The position numbers and the translations under genes were made by a program. 64,000 bases of DNA from an uncultured Cedecea sp. (lineage in GTDB: Bacteria; Pseudomonadota; Gammaproteobacteria; Enterobacterales; Enterobacteriaceae), in contig NZ_CANMLV010000004.1 of assembly GCF_947498825.1 (NCBI RefSeq), forward strand, positions 124,001 through 188,000, written 5' to 3'. Of this stretch, positions 8,263-17,773 are shown one piece after another; position 1 is the first letter of the stretch; each line of letters begins with the position of its first letter. The notes under the pieces were generated by a model that saw only the letters and a list, made by a program, of their open reading frames with translations, ran no database searches and was not told the origin of the DNA.

Positions 8263-8754
8263 TTACGCGGTGGCGCGCTCGTTCCAGCTATCGGAATGAA
8301 TGATGTTGCCGTCTTTGTAGGTCCAGGTGATTTTTTCGTAACGCAGCTCGATCTGCTCGAGGTGGTTATGTTTCTCGAAAGCCGGGTTTTTGATGTCGTG
8401 CATCACTGGATTCACTTTCACCACTTTCACGTTTTCCAGTTTGGTATTGAAGTACTCAACTTCCTGGCCCGCATCGTTGATTTTGTACCACTTGAATTCA
8501 GCGGATTTCAGGGCCTGGCCGGTGGTCACCGCCTTATACAGGTACGGGCTGGAGGAGTCGATTTCCTTGGTGAACAGGAACGGGGTGTGGATACGGGTAC
8601 CGGTCAGTTTGCCGGTGTTGTTATCGGTCGGGATGTACAGGTTATGCTCCTGCGCCACCACTTCGATGCTGCCTTCACGGTCCTGCACGTCAACAGAACC
8701 CTTGATGTCCGCGCCGCCGTCGTCTTTCAGCCAAAGATAAACAGGAATTGCCAT
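8263..8754 (-). CDS. hcp: T6SS tube protein Hcp (TssD)
   Basis: A 163-residue Hcp starting MAIPVYLWLKDDGGADIKGS. It forms hexameric rings that stack into the inner tube of the T6SS and is expelled with VgrG. The open frame extends upstream to 8994, but that extension overlaps tagL and lacks Hcp character; the ATG at 8754 has GGAGAA nearby and matches the family start. It follows tagL by 4 bp and is closed by a terminator at 8219-8255. The sequence is intact and closely resembles the Hcp of E. coli Sci-1-type systems. Confidence 0.95.
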   Translation of the reverse strand: MAIPVYLWLKDDGGADIKGSVDVQDREGSIEVVAQEHNLYIPTDNNTGKLTGTRIHTPFLFTKEIDSSSPYLYKAVTTGQALKSAEFKWYKINDAGQEVEYFNTKLENVKVVKVNPVMHDIKNPAFEKHNHLEQIELRYEKITWTYKDGNIIHSDSWNERATA

Positions 8755-8758
8755 GAAA

Positions 8759-10483
8759 TTATTCTCCATTGTGTTGTGATGCGTCATCATCCTGCGATGA
8801 CGTCTGGGTGTTACCCGGTATCTGGCAGGCATTGGCCTGGGGTACCAGACTGATTTCGACACGGCGGTTGAGCGCGCGACCCTCTGGGGTGTCGTTGGTT
8901 GCGATCGGGCGACTTGAGCCATAACCCTGCACCGCAAAACAGCTTTCCGGCACGTCACCGGTGTCACGCATCCAGTCGCGCACCGCTTCAGCACGTTTTT
9001 GAGAGAGCGTCTGGTTCAGTTGCGCATTGCCGGTATTATCGGTGTGGCCAGCGACTACAATCAGCCAGCCCGGCTTCGCCTTAACGCCAACCAGCGAGTT
9101 CACCAGCATTTTGGTGGGCTCGGCTTTCAGGGCCGATTTGCCCGAATCGAATAGCGACATGCTGTCAAGACGAATGGTTTTCGGACCCTGAATGATTTTC
9201 TTAATGACCGGTGGTGGCGGTGGCGGTGGGGCCCAGTCGCTGATAGCGGCCTCAACAGGCGGCACCAAGCGCAGCCCCTGATACAGCCCCAGGCGATAAC
9301 GCAGTGGCTCTCCGCGACGCGCCCAGTCGTCCAGCAATGCACCATCGGCTCTGAGGCGCTGCTGCGCCCGCAGTTTCGGGGCAACAGGCTTCCCCGTCAG
9401 CTGGTGATACAATGCAAGGTGATCGCCAACATTACGGATGAGGCGCTGGTTGTTCATCCAGGACGCCAGCATAGCAAGGGCCAGGAAAATCCCGCCCAGT
9501 AATCCGGCATAGCGCCAGAACACCATTCTGCGGCTGACACCACGTCGGCGCGGTAACGCCGGCAGCAACAGTTCAGGCAGCGGTAGTGGCTCTATCGTCA
9601 CAACGGCATCCGGTGGCAGCGCTGTCACGGAAGTAATGTACTGTTGCCAGAGATTGCCCGCGATACCGCTCACCGGCACCATGCACATGCCCTGCACGCA
9701 AAGCTTCATCACCGGCAGTCCTCCCTGTCGCACCGACAGCAGGTCATTGACCGCGCTGTTCTGCCAGGCAAGCAGACCATCCAGCCACAGGCCCTGACTC
9801 AGACGGGAAAGACGGCCAGCTGATCCGCTCTCCCGGGTCCACTCCGCCAGTGACATACTGCCCTGACCGGGCTGATATACCTGAATACCGCTCCGCTGAC
9901 TGACAGCGGTAAACCAGACGGGCTCTGCTTCTGCGCAGGCCACTGGTGGCGATACCCAGGTGACGGTCCACAGCGGGGGGATCGTGCCGAATGCCGTACG
10001 GCACTGGACGACAGCACGCTGCCAGCCCCGCAGGGACTGGGTAAAGTCATCACCGGAGATGTGTTGTTCAGGTACCACCGCCAGCATGACGGAGATTTGC
10101 GCCACCAGAGCCGGACGCACCAGGCTCAGGTGCTGTGCCAGGAGTGGCAGCTGTTCCGCATCCTTCACCCACAGATACCAGCCCTGGCGGGTTTCCCGGT
10201 GACGGGAACCGGACACAAACAGCAGGGTGTTGTCGCCACAGACGAGGATCACCGCCCCTTGGAAATCTTCCGGCGGCAGGTTTTCATCCACAATTTCCTG
10301 CACAGCGGTTGCCCGCACCTGAGAAACCCGAAGCTGACGCCAGAGCACCACCCCAGACGCCAGAACAACCAGCAGGCTGAGAGCCACACAGCTGCCCGTA
10401 GACAGTGGCCAGAATCCCAGAATGAGCCACAGCGCCAGTACTGCACCCAGGACAGTTAACAGACTTTGGTACGCATCCCGCAT
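8759..10483 (-). CDS. tagL: T6SS peptidoglycan-anchoring protein TagL (OmpA-family C-terminus)
   Basis: A 574-residue inner-membrane protein. Two hydrophobic segments lie near the N-terminus (about 8-26 and 30-48), a third near residue 330 (YAGLLGGIFLALAMLASW), and the C-terminal 140 residues form an OmpA/Pal-type peptidoglycan-binding domain (VVAGHTDNTGN, SQKRAEAVRDWM, NRRVEISL). This three-segment layout matches TagL, which binds TssL and ties the membrane complex to the cell wall. It sits between tssL (3-bp gap) and hcp (4-bp gap), in the same operon. Confidence 0.85.
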   Translation of the reverse strand: MRDAYQSLLTVLGAVLALWLILGFWPLSTGSCVALSLLVVLASGVVLWRQLRVSQVRATAVQEIVDENLPPEDFQGAVILVCGDNTLLFVSGSRHRETRQGWYLWVKDAEQLPLLAQHLSLVRPALVAQISVMLAVVPEQHISGDDFTQSLRGWQRAVVQCRTAFGTIPPLWTVTWVSPPVACAEAEPVWFTAVSQRSGIQVYQPGQGSMSLAEWTRESGSAGRLSRLSQGLWLDGLLAWQNSAVNDLLSVRQGGLPVMKLCVQGMCMVPVSGIAGNLWQQYITSVTALPPDAVVTIEPLPLPELLLPALPRRRGVSRRMVFWRYAGLLGGIFLALAMLASWMNNQRLIRNVGDHLALYHQLTGKPVAPKLRAQQRLRADGALLDDWARRGEPLRYRLGLYQGLRLVPPVEAAISDWAPPPPPPPVIKKIIQGPKTIRLDSMSLFDSGKSALKAEPTKMLVNSLVGVKAKPGWLIVVAGHTDNTGNAQLNQTLSQKRAEAVRDWMRDTGDVPESCFAVQGYGSSRPIATNDTPEGRALNRRVEISLVPQANACQIPGNTQTSSQDDDASQHNGE

Positions 10484-10486
10484 CGC

Positions 10487-11140
10487 TTATCCCAGCCTGA
10501 CAGTCTGGCTTACCAGGTCGGTAAGCGAAGACGAAAGGAAGAACCAGAGAACCACCAAGGCGACAGCGGCTACAACCCAGGTCAGCCAGTACCAGCGGCG
10601 ACCGCTGTGCAGGCGTGATGTCCGGGCTACAATTGGAGCGTCCTGTGCAAGCGTAAAGGCCGGCACACGCTCCGCGAGAGAGCGCACGATATCTTCCCGA
10701 CGCTCATCATCCTGGGCACGATATTGCCCCACGAACCCCAGCTGCAGGGTCCGGTACATGCAGGTCAGGACAGCGGCGTCAGGAGCGGTTTCTTTCAGCA
10801 GATTGCAGATCCGTTCCCACAGCTCCTCACCGGCATTGAGGGTGCCAAAGAAGTGTGCCTGCAGAGGGTCACGGCGCCAGGTCAGGTAACCATCATCGGT
10901 GGTTCCCCGGTTCATCACGCTCTCATCTAGCAATGCACACAGGGCATACACCATATGGTCACGGCCGATGTCGCTGTAACCTGCCTCCGTGAGCGCCGAT
11001 TTTGCCTCCTGCACCAAACGGCAGGCCCGGCGATAGAGCCCTTCCCCGTCCCGGACTTCCTGACCGCCGCGCAGCTGGCTGACCATCAGCCAGCCCGGGT
11101 AGAAAATACGTTCTATCTGACTGAGTTCGGATTTATTCAT
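10487..11140 (-). CDS. tssL: T6SS membrane-complex protein TssL (DotU family)
   Basis: A 217-residue DotU/TssL protein: a soluble N-terminal helical domain (ARLVQEAKS-type region, DHMVYALCALLDESVMN), then a single transmembrane segment near the C-terminus (YWLTWVVAAVALVVLWFFL). The ATG at 11140 overlaps the tssK stop by 4 bp; the longer frame to 11206 runs inside tssK. It anchors the baseplate to the inner membrane and partners with TssM, which is not in this window, and with TagL just downstream. The frame is intact. Confidence 0.9.
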   Translation of the reverse strand: MNKSELSQIERIFYPGWLMVSQLRGGQEVRDGEGLYRRACRLVQEAKSALTEAGYSDIGRDHMVYALCALLDESVMNRGTTDDGYLTWRRDPLQAHFFGTLNAGEELWERICNLLKETAPDAAVLTCMYRTLQLGFVGQYRAQDDERREDIVRSLAERVPAFTLAQDAPIVARTSRLHSGRRWYWLTWVVAAVALVVLWFFLSSSLTDLVSQTVRLG

Positions 11141-12474
11141 GAGCGCAGCACCGCAAAGAGTTCCAGATTCACATCCCCCAGTGATCGCGGGGTGTAGAAG
11201 GTGCAATTGCCCAGCTCTAGCATTGCGCGAGCCGCCTCAGTACTCAGATCCAGCGAGAAATACTGGTTCTCAAGGCGTAACGGGATAGCGGCCGGCACAT
11301 GGGTCAGCGGCTTGATAACCATCCCACTCAGGGCCACATTTACCACATCGGACACATCTTCAAAGCTGCCCGCTTTACACAGCTGCGGGAATTTCGTCTG
11401 AAGCTCATGGTTCGGCATGGAAGAGCGTACGGAAAGGTAGAAGTCTGCTCCTTCGCGCAGACGCGCATCGTGCAAGGCACCTTTCCAGATCTGGTCCTGG
11501 TGCTCCAGGTGGATACTCACCACCCGTGACGGCAGACTCGCTTCCAGCAGCTTATCGAGCAGTGCCAGCAGCGGCGGGAATACACGTTCTGGTGCATCGT
11601 GCTGGTAAGCAGGAATATCGCCAGCGTCGTGGTCAAGTGAGAAAGTCAGCAGGCTACCGGTAAGACGAGTCAGTTCGCGGTACAGCAGTTCCGGGTGACG
11701 CTCAGGCGTCTGAAGCAGTTCCGTCAGCACCGGAGCAGCGCTGTTCAGGGCATTGAGCAGCCAGAACAGGGAGACATCCGCAACCGCAAAGTCGGCCATA
11801 CGCTCGTTACTTTCACGACGCATGGCCATCAGGCGACGGCGACGGGCCTGCAGACGGACCAGCAGGTCACCCAGTTCGGTGGCAAGCCATGGACTGGCAG
11901 CAACAGACAGCATTGGCGGGATAAAGGCCGGGTCTCGGCTCCACTGCCCCTGCGCATTACGCATCAGACGGGCGACCGGACAGGTCAGGTATGCCGTGTT
12001 TTCCTGACTGGACAGACGCAGAGTCAGTGCATTACGCAGAATAGCGAGCTCCCCGCTTTCATGGCCGGCCAGTTCCTGCACGACGACACGCTCCGCTTTC
12101 CAGCGCTTAGGCCGCTCACTGTCCTGACCATTATCGAGGTTGCCGCCACTGGCGCTCAGCAGCGGAAGTGCGACAACCACGTCAACAGCTTCACTGCCGG
12201 TGGCAACAGACAAATCACAGACCGGAGGAAGCGTGTCAGCCAGATCGGTATCAACGAGGGTACCGTCCTGAAAGCGCACCACCAGACGGGTGGCGTTCAG
12301 GCGCGCCAGCGCCAGTGCAGCATCATCAAATTCTGCCGCAACCACGCCCCAGGGATGAGAAAAACCCATCCGGGCAACCATGCTGTCAACGTGTTCATTC
12401 CAGCGAACCTGCTGCTGGAATTGTTGCGGGGCCAGAGCGGCCCCATCCTCCCAAAGCGGGCGGTAAATTTTCAT
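11137..12474 (-). CDS. tssK: T6SS baseplate protein TssK
   Basis: A 445-residue TssK, usual length for the family, beginning MKIYRPLWEDGAALAPQQFQ. TssK trimers connect the baseplate to TssL/TssM at the inner membrane. The start is preceded by AGGAGAT and lies 18 bp after the end of the tssB/tssC remnant. It is coupled to tssL by a 4-bp overlap. The frame is intact even though the sheath genes immediately upstream are destroyed. Confidence 0.92.
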   Translation of the reverse strand: MKIYRPLWEDGAALAPQQFQQQVRWNEHVDSMVARMGFSHPWGVVAAEFDDAALALARLNATRLVVRFQDGTLVDTDLADTLPPVCDLSVATGSEAVDVVVALPLLSASGGNLDNGQDSERPKRWKAERVVVQELAGHESGELAILRNALTLRLSSQENTAYLTCPVARLMRNAQGQWSRDPAFIPPMLSVAASPWLATELGDLLVRLQARRRRLMAMRRESNERMADFAVADVSLFWLLNALNSAAPVLTELLQTPERHPELLYRELTRLTGSLLTFSLDHDAGDIPAYQHDAPERVFPPLLALLDKLLEASLPSRVVSIHLEHQDQIWKGALHDARLREGADFYLSVRSSMPNHELQTKFPQLCKAGSFEDVSDVVNVALSGMVIKPLTHVPAAIPLRLENQYFSLDLSTEAARAMLELGNCTFYTPRSLGDVNLELFAVLRS

Positions 12475-12492
12475 CTCTGATCTCCTCTCGCC

Positions 12493-12865
12493 TTACGATT
12501 TGGCTTTCGGCATCTGGGAAACCAGTGGCAGGTTGACGTCCATCCTTTCCACCTGGAAGGCGGCACGGCGTACAGCATCACGCGGAAGAAGCCCGTGTTG
12601 TCTTCGCTGCTGTCATCAGCCAGCGTCTTTTTAACCGTCAGATTAATTTTTGGGGAATATTCGGAAACAACGGAGTCAAAATTATTTTTGTTCAAGCTAA
12701 CTTTTTTGCGCTCAGACAGTGGTGCAGACTCCTGATCATTACTGAAGTCGCCCGCCACGAGCAATTTCAGGGGGAGATCGGTTTCTTGCTGACTCCCCCA
12801 GTATGCAGGCCAAGCTTTAGATTAATACGTGCCTTTGGCACTTCATTCTGGAAACTATCAGCCAT
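12493..12865 (-). pseudogene. Chimeric remnant: start of tssB joined to end of tssC
   Basis: From the ATG at 12865 the reading MADSFQNEVPKARINLKLGL continues as TssB, but one base is missing in AAGAAACCGAT, shifting the frame before DLPLKLLVAGDFSN. TssB sequence then goes on to LADDSSEDN, where it joins NTGFFRVMLYAVP and, after another missing base, FQVERMDVNLPLVSQMPKAK and a TAA at 12493, which is the C-terminus of TssC. So most of tssB and nearly all of tssC are deleted, with the join at a short EDN-coding sequence that both genes may have shared. Neither sheath protein can be made from this locus. Confidence 0.85.
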
Positions 12866-13372
12866 CTCATCACCCCCGATTTATCGCTGCATGCACTTTC
12901 AGACTAAAGTGATTTACATAAGATAATAGAATAATGATCGACTTAAGATCAAATATACAGCCCTTCAATCTAAATTAGGAATATTATTAAGAATTTTCCA
13001 CTAAATATTAACGGGGAGCAGCACTGGTATATCAGTAAAACTGACTACCACAAGCACACAACACAAACATTTATGTCGCAGCAGTAAAAATGAACGGACA
13101 ATTGTTAATAAAATCATCTTGAATTGATTTGCATCAACATCAAGAAAATTAAAACCCCCATGCCTTTTTAAAGATATGGTTTTGCTCAGAAATAGATAAA
13201 AGGGGTAGAAAGTCATAGCCTTGCTTCATATGGGGAAACACAGCAATAGCCATAAGGAGAACATCAGGAACATAAGCGGTTTTATGTCACGACAGAGAAC
13301 GTTTTATTAACCGTCAGGGCTATATGGCGATCCTGTCGGGTTTCAGCACGAAAGCAGGAAGTACATGGGCCT
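12866..13372. other. AT-rich intergenic region upstream of the T6SS remnant
   Basis: No convincing gene. A 71-codon minus-strand frame (13001-13216) lacks a ribosome site and protein-like composition. The part next to 12865 should contain the promoter of the tssB operon, but I cannot place it with confidence. The base composition is clearly more AT-rich than the flanking genes. Confidence 0.5.
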
Positions 13373-13640
13373 GGAGACTGTAATTTAAATTGTGTATCTG
13401 CCTGTTTTTGATATGTTCACTCCAACAACGGAGACAGACAAACGATGGACGAAAAAAAACTCAAAGCACTGGCTGCTGAATTAGCTAAAGGCCTTAAAAC
13501 CGAAGCCGACCCCAATGCGTTTTCCCGTATGCTGAAGAAGTTAACTGTCGAACGGCGCTCAATGCTGAACTGACTCATCATTTCGGTCATGAAAAAAATG
13601 CCCCAAAATCAGGCTCAAATACCGTCAGGATGATGCTGCC
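13373..13640 (+). mobile_element. IS256-family insertion sequence remnant (5' end and transposase start)
   Basis: The start codon at 13445 opens MDEKKLKALAAELAKGLKTE, the typical N-terminus of IS256-group transposases of enterics. A shift at about 13551 changes the frame, after which ALNAELTHHFGHEKNAPKSG is readable in the next frame until about 13632; the rest of the transposase is missing. The preceding 70 bp (GAGACTGTAATTTAAATTGT onward) looks like the left end of the element. It is a dead fragment located between the T6SS remnant and xylR. Confidence 0.75.
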
Positions 13641-13695
13641 ATTCCCCTGCGCATTATTCCTGTTCGCCGGATAATGTCGGAGAGGGGATTAACGT

Positions 13696-14874
13696 TTAAA
13701 TCAGGATCTCGCTGTGCCGTTCACGGTACTCTTTTGGTGTCGCATCATAGGCTTTTTTAAACACTGAATAGAAATATTGTAATGAAGGATAACCACACAT
13801 CTGAGAAATCTCATTGATCGATAATGAGGTTGAGACGAGCAGGGTACGTGCTTTTTCTAATTTTTCAGCATGAATGACCGCGTGGATAGTCTCGCCCACT
13901 TCTTCTTTAAAACGTTTTTCAAGATTGGAACGCGATATTCCGACAGCATCCAACACCTGCTCTACCTTGATCCCTTTACAGGCATGGTTACAGATATAGT
14001 GCATCGCCTGAATGACCGCCGGATCGCGCAGGGCACGGAAATCTGTGGAACGTCTCTCAACCACCCGAATAGGCGGGACGAGTACTCGCTGTAAAGGGAG
14101 GGTTTCATTATTCAGCAGACGGTGTAACAACTTGGCTGCCTGATAGCCCATCTGACGGGTTCCCTGGGCTACTGACGAGAGTGCGACCCGAGATAAATAG
14201 CGGGTAAGTTCTTCATTATCAATGCCAATCACACAGATTTTTTCTGGCACCGGGATCTGAAGATGCTCACAAACCTGCAATAAATGGCGTGCTCTGGAAT
14301 CTGTTACCGCAATAATACCGGTTTGCGCAGGTAAGGTTTGTACCCAGTCAGCCAGGCGATTCTGGGCATGCTGCCAGTTTTCCGGCGCGGTCTCCATACC
14401 CTGATACACCACCTCACGATACTTTTCCTTCGCCATGAGTTGCCGAAATGCATGTTCACGTTCAACCGCCCAGCGTTTATTACTGGAACCGGGCAGGCCA
14501 TAGAAAGCAAAGTCTTGTATCCCTTTTTCCTTGAGATGTAAAAAAGCACTTTCCACCAGCGCATAGTTATCTGTTGCAATATAATGCACGGGAGGATAGT
14601 GCTCCGTCTGGTGATAAGAGCCGCCTACGCCCACAATCGGCACCTCTGCCTTCTCTAGCAATCCTTCAATTTCGGCATCATCAAAATCGGCAATCACGCC
14701 GTCGCCTAGCCACTCTTTGATATTGTCGATACGGGCGCGAAAGTCCTCTTCAATAAAAATATCCCATTTCGACTGCGACGCCTGCAAATACTCACCAACA
14801 CCTTCGACCACCTGACGATCGTAGGCCTTATTGGCATTGAATAATAAGGTAATGCGATGGCGTTTCTCAAACAT
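13696..14874 (-). CDS. xylR: Xylose operon activator XylR
   Basis: A 392-residue regulator: a LacI/ribose-binding-like N-terminal ligand domain (about 1-270) that senses D-xylose, and an AraC-type double helix-turn-helix at the C-terminus (KGIKVEQVLDAVGISRSNLEKRF; INEISQMCGYPSLQYFYSVFKK). With xylose it activates xylAB and xylFGH from the divergent promoter region. It is the last gene of the xylFGHR group, 102 bp after xylH, and matches the E. coli length. The 3' end abuts an IS256 remnant but is intact. Confidence 0.96.
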   Translation of the reverse strand: MFEKRHRITLLFNANKAYDRQVVEGVGEYLQASQSKWDIFIEEDFRARIDNIKEWLGDGVIADFDDAEIEGLLEKAEVPIVGVGGSYHQTEHYPPVHYIATDNYALVESAFLHLKEKGIQDFAFYGLPGSSNKRWAVEREHAFRQLMAKEKYREVVYQGMETAPENWQHAQNRLADWVQTLPAQTGIIAVTDSRARHLLQVCEHLQIPVPEKICVIGIDNEELTRYLSRVALSSVAQGTRQMGYQAAKLLHRLLNNETLPLQRVLVPPIRVVERRSTDFRALRDPAVIQAMHYICNHACKGIKVEQVLDAVGISRSNLEKRFKEEVGETIHAVIHAEKLEKARTLLVSTSLSINEISQMCGYPSLQYFYSVFKKAYDATPKEYRERHSEILI

Positions 14875-14976
14875 GTTAACAATCCTAAAAATTGCCCGGT
14901 ATTTTAATACTATATACCTAAAACAAGCAGAAAAACTGGGGGAGTATTCCCCCGGCTGATACTCGATAAAACAAGA

Positions 14977-16146
14977 TTAAGCCCGACGTTTCGTGGCTGA
15001 GTCCATCCAAACAGCTAACAATAAAATAGAGCCCTTAACGATATACTGCCAGAACGTCGGGACATCCATCATACTCATGCCATTATCCAGAGAGGCCATG
15101 ATAAACGCCCCCATCACGGCTCCGGCAACCGTACCGATCCCCCCCGCCAGACTGGTGCCGCCGATAACACAGGCCGCTATCGCATCCAGCTCAGCAATGT
15201 TTCCGGCAGAGGGTGAACCGGCTCCAAGACGTGAGCTCAAGATCAAACCGGCGACGGCGACCATCAGACCATTGATAGCAAATACAGCCATTTTGGTACG
15301 CGCAACATTAATCCCGGAAAGTCTGGCTGCCTCAATATTGCCGCCAATAGCATAGATACGCCGCCCAAATGCGGTACGGGTTGCCATAAACATGCCCACA
15401 AGCATTAATAACACCAGAATCAGCACCGGCGTTGGCACCCCACGGTAATCATTCAGTAACCAGATAGCACCCAGTACAATAACAGCGGTCAGTGCCTGAC
15501 GTCCGATAGTGCTACTTGATGCCTTGGTTACCAGACCTAAAGCTTCACGACGCGCACGCAATCGCCATTGCCAGGCGACAAAAACCATCAAACCTAACGC
15601 ACCAATACCAAAACCAAGACCATTGGATAAATAACTCTGACCTATCTGCGACATCGCTTCACTGGTCGGTGAAACCGTAGTACCGCTGGTGATGCCAATA
15701 AGAATCCCACGGAAGGCCAGCATACCTGCCAGGGTGACAATAAATGACGGCACTTTGCGATAAGCCACCCACCAGCCATTCCAGGCACCCAGTACCAGGC
15801 CAAGTGCCAGAGTGACGATAATGGTTAGCGGTAATGGCCAGCCAAACCAGACATCGAAAATCGCCGCAACGCCCCCCAGCAGTCCCATCATCGAACCAAC
15901 CGAAAGATCAATTTCAGCCGAGATAATGACAAACACCATACCTACCGCCAGGATTCCGGTAATCGCGGTCTGGCGTAATAAGTTAGAGATATTCCGGGCA
16001 CTGAGATAGGAACCGTCAGTCATCCAGGTAAAAAACAGCATGATCACCACAATCGCTGCGATCATGACAAACATCTGTAGGTTCAGTTTTTTCAGGCTAC
16101 CCAGCGGGCTGGCCAGCTTTATTTCAGAGGGGGTGCTTTTCGACAT
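14977..16146 (-). CDS. xylH: D-xylose ABC transporter permease XylH
   Basis: A 389-residue polytopic inner-membrane permease with about ten hydrophobic segments and the conserved loop [12 protein letters not shown]. It forms the membrane channel of the high-affinity xylose importer with XylG and XylF. A GTG three codons upstream (16155) is in frame, but the ATG at 16146 has AGGAG at good spacing and gives the family N-terminus MSKS. The gene starts 23 bp inside the xylG 3' end, consistent with translational coupling. Confidence 0.95.
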   Translation of the reverse strand: MSKSTPSEIKLASPLGSLKKLNLQMFVMIAAIVVIMLFFTWMTDGSYLSARNISNLLRQTAITGILAVGMVFVIISAEIDLSVGSMMGLLGGVAAIFDVWFGWPLPLTIIVTLALGLVLGAWNGWWVAYRKVPSFIVTLAGMLAFRGILIGITSGTTVSPTSEAMSQIGQSYLSNGLGFGIGALGLMVFVAWQWRLRARREALGLVTKASSSTIGRQALTAVIVLGAIWLLNDYRGVPTPVLILVLLMLVGMFMATRTAFGRRIYAIGGNIEAARLSGINVARTKMAVFAINGLMVAVAGLILSSRLGAGSPSAGNIAELDAIAACVIGGTSLAGGIGTVAGAVMGAFIMASLDNGMSMMDVPTFWQYIVKGSILLLAVWMDSATKRRA

Positions 16147-17665
16147 GGGAGTCACTCCTTAGTGCCGCTTCCATAACCTGCTCTTGGGTCAGGTTGTTAT
16201 TAACCAGGTTGGCCTTGATACGCCCTTCATGCATCACCAGGACTCTGTCACTTAAGCCCAGCACTTCCGGTAATTCCGAGGAGATAACAATCACAGCAAT
16301 GCCTTGCTGGACCAGTTGATTGATAAGCTTATAGATCTCATATTTCGCCCCGATATCGATGCCGCGTGTGGGTTCATCCAGGATAAGGATTCGTGGGTTA
16401 AGCAACAGACAACGGGCCAAAATAGCTTTTTGCTGATTACCGCCGCTCAAGCGGCCAATCGCCAGTTCAGGGGATGAGGTTTTGACTTTAAGACGCTGGA
16501 TAGACTGTAAAATACAATTCTGTTCCGCTGCATCGTCCAGGCTGGTTGCCAGCCCGGTAAATTGATCAAGCGAGGCCAGCGTAATATTTTGCCCCACCGC
16601 CATCACCGGTACGATGCCATCACGCTTCCGGTCTTCCGGCACCATTGCAATCCCTAAACCAATAGCCTGCTGGCAGCTGTTAATTTTAACCGGCTGATTA
16701 TCAATAAAAATATCGCCCTGAGACTTACCCGGCCAGACACCAAATAAACACTGGACCGCTTCGGTACGCCCGGCCCCCACCAAACCAGCGATCCCGAGAA
16801 TTTCGCCTTTATGTAATGAAAACGAAATATCATTCACCCGCTTCATATGCCGGTTAACCGGATGCCAGGCAGTAAGGTGTTCAACCCGCAGGATCTCTTC
16901 GCTGATCTGGTGCGGTTCGTTTGGATAGAGCGCGGTCAGTTCACGCCCGACCATCATGGTAATAATGTCATCCTCGTCCATCGTCACCGCATCACGCATA
17001 CCAATAGGTTTACCGTCGCGGATCACGCAGATGGTGTCAGAAATGGCTTTCACTTCATTCAGCTTATGAGAAATATAAATACAGGCGATACCATGAGCCT
17101 GCAGATCGCGAATAATCCCCAGCAGTATCGCGGTCTCTTGCTCGGTAAGCGAAGCGGTAGGCTCATCAAGAATTAATAAACGCACCTGCTTATTCAGCGC
17201 TTTGGCTATTTCGACCAACTGCTGCTGACCCAGCCCTAAATCCCCCACTCGGGTATCAGGAGAAAGGTTCAGGCTGACCTGGGCCAGTAACTTTTCTGCC
17301 CGTAGCGTCATGCTCTCGTAGTCCAGCAGGCCATAACGAGTCATCTCAGAACCGAGAAAAATATTTTCCAGGATGGTCAAATGTTTAACTAATGCCAGCT
17401 CCTGGTGAATAATGGCAATACCTTTACGTTCAGTATCGCGAATATGGCTCGCTTGTAATTGCTCACCCGCAAACCAGATTTCACCGTCATAACTGCCATG
17501 AGGATAAATGCCACACAGCACCTTCATCAGGGTCGATTTTCCCGAACCATTTTCACCGCACAGGGACATCACTTCCCCGGCGTTAAGCGACAGACTGACG
17601 TTATCCACCGCCTTCACAACCCCAAAAGCCTTGGTGATACTTTTCATTTCTAGCAAGTAAGGCAT
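16124..17665 (-). CDS. xylG: D-xylose ABC transporter ATP-binding protein XylG
   Basis: A 513-residue duplicated ABC ATPase, the same length as in E. coli. The first half has Walker [10 protein letters not shown] and the signature LGLGQQQ; the second half has LVGAGRTE as a degenerate Walker A and the signature RLSGGNQQ. It energises xylose import. The frame extends to 17737, but the ATG at 17665 with GGGGAAAAGGT just upstream gives the family start MPYLLEMK. The extension crosses a hairpin in the xylF-xylG gap and is not coding. Confidence 0.96.
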   Translation of the reverse strand: MPYLLEMKSITKAFGVVKAVDNVSLSLNAGEVMSLCGENGSGKSTLMKVLCGIYPHGSYDGEIWFAGEQLQASHIRDTERKGIAIIHQELALVKHLTILENIFLGSEMTRYGLLDYESMTLRAEKLLAQVSLNLSPDTRVGDLGLGQQQLVEIAKALNKQVRLLILDEPTASLTEQETAILLGIIRDLQAHGIACIYISHKLNEVKAISDTICVIRDGKPIGMRDAVTMDEDDIITMMVGRELTALYPNEPHQISEEILRVEHLTAWHPVNRHMKRVNDISFSLHKGEILGIAGLVGAGRTEAVQCLFGVWPGKSQGDIFIDNQPVKINSCQQAIGLGIAMVPEDRKRDGIVPVMAVGQNITLASLDQFTGLATSLDDAAEQNCILQSIQRLKVKTSSPELAIGRLSGGNQQKAILARCLLLNPRILILDEPTRGIDIGAKYEIYKLINQLVQQGIAVIVISSELPEVLGLSDRVLVMHEGRIKANLVNNNLTQEQVMEAALRSDSHVEKHPL

Positions 17666-17692
17666 ACCTTTTCCCCGCCTGACCTGAATTTT

Positions 17693-17717
17693 CCCGCCCG
17701 GCGATATCACGGGCGGG
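17693..17717. terminator. Stem-loop in the xylF-xylG gap
   Basis: Perfect 7-bp GC arms CCCGCCC and GGGCGGG around an 11-base loop. There is no U-tract, so it probably acts as an mRNA-stabilising or attenuating hairpin that lets xylF be expressed above xylGH, as is usual for binding-protein operons; this role is inferred. Confidence 0.6.
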
Positions 17718-17773
17718 AGGGGTTCAATATTCGTCATACTTCAAATGGCTTGTAACCACATGAATTATTCAGA

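Noticed and set aside
7984-8853. Long plus-strand frame of 289 codons opposite hcp
   Set aside because: It lies antisense to hcp and its terminator, and its translation has no recognisable domain; hcp is a clear gene on the other strand.
8755-8994. N-terminal extension of the Hcp frame
   Set aside because: It overlaps tagL, is rich in Arg/Thr/Val unlike Hcp, and a good ribosome site precedes the internal ATG at 8754.
17733-17760. Short match to the ends of the 127-bp repeat in the xylF-xylG gap
   Set aside because: Only about 13 bases of one end and a vague part of the other remain; this could be a collapsed copy but is too short to call.
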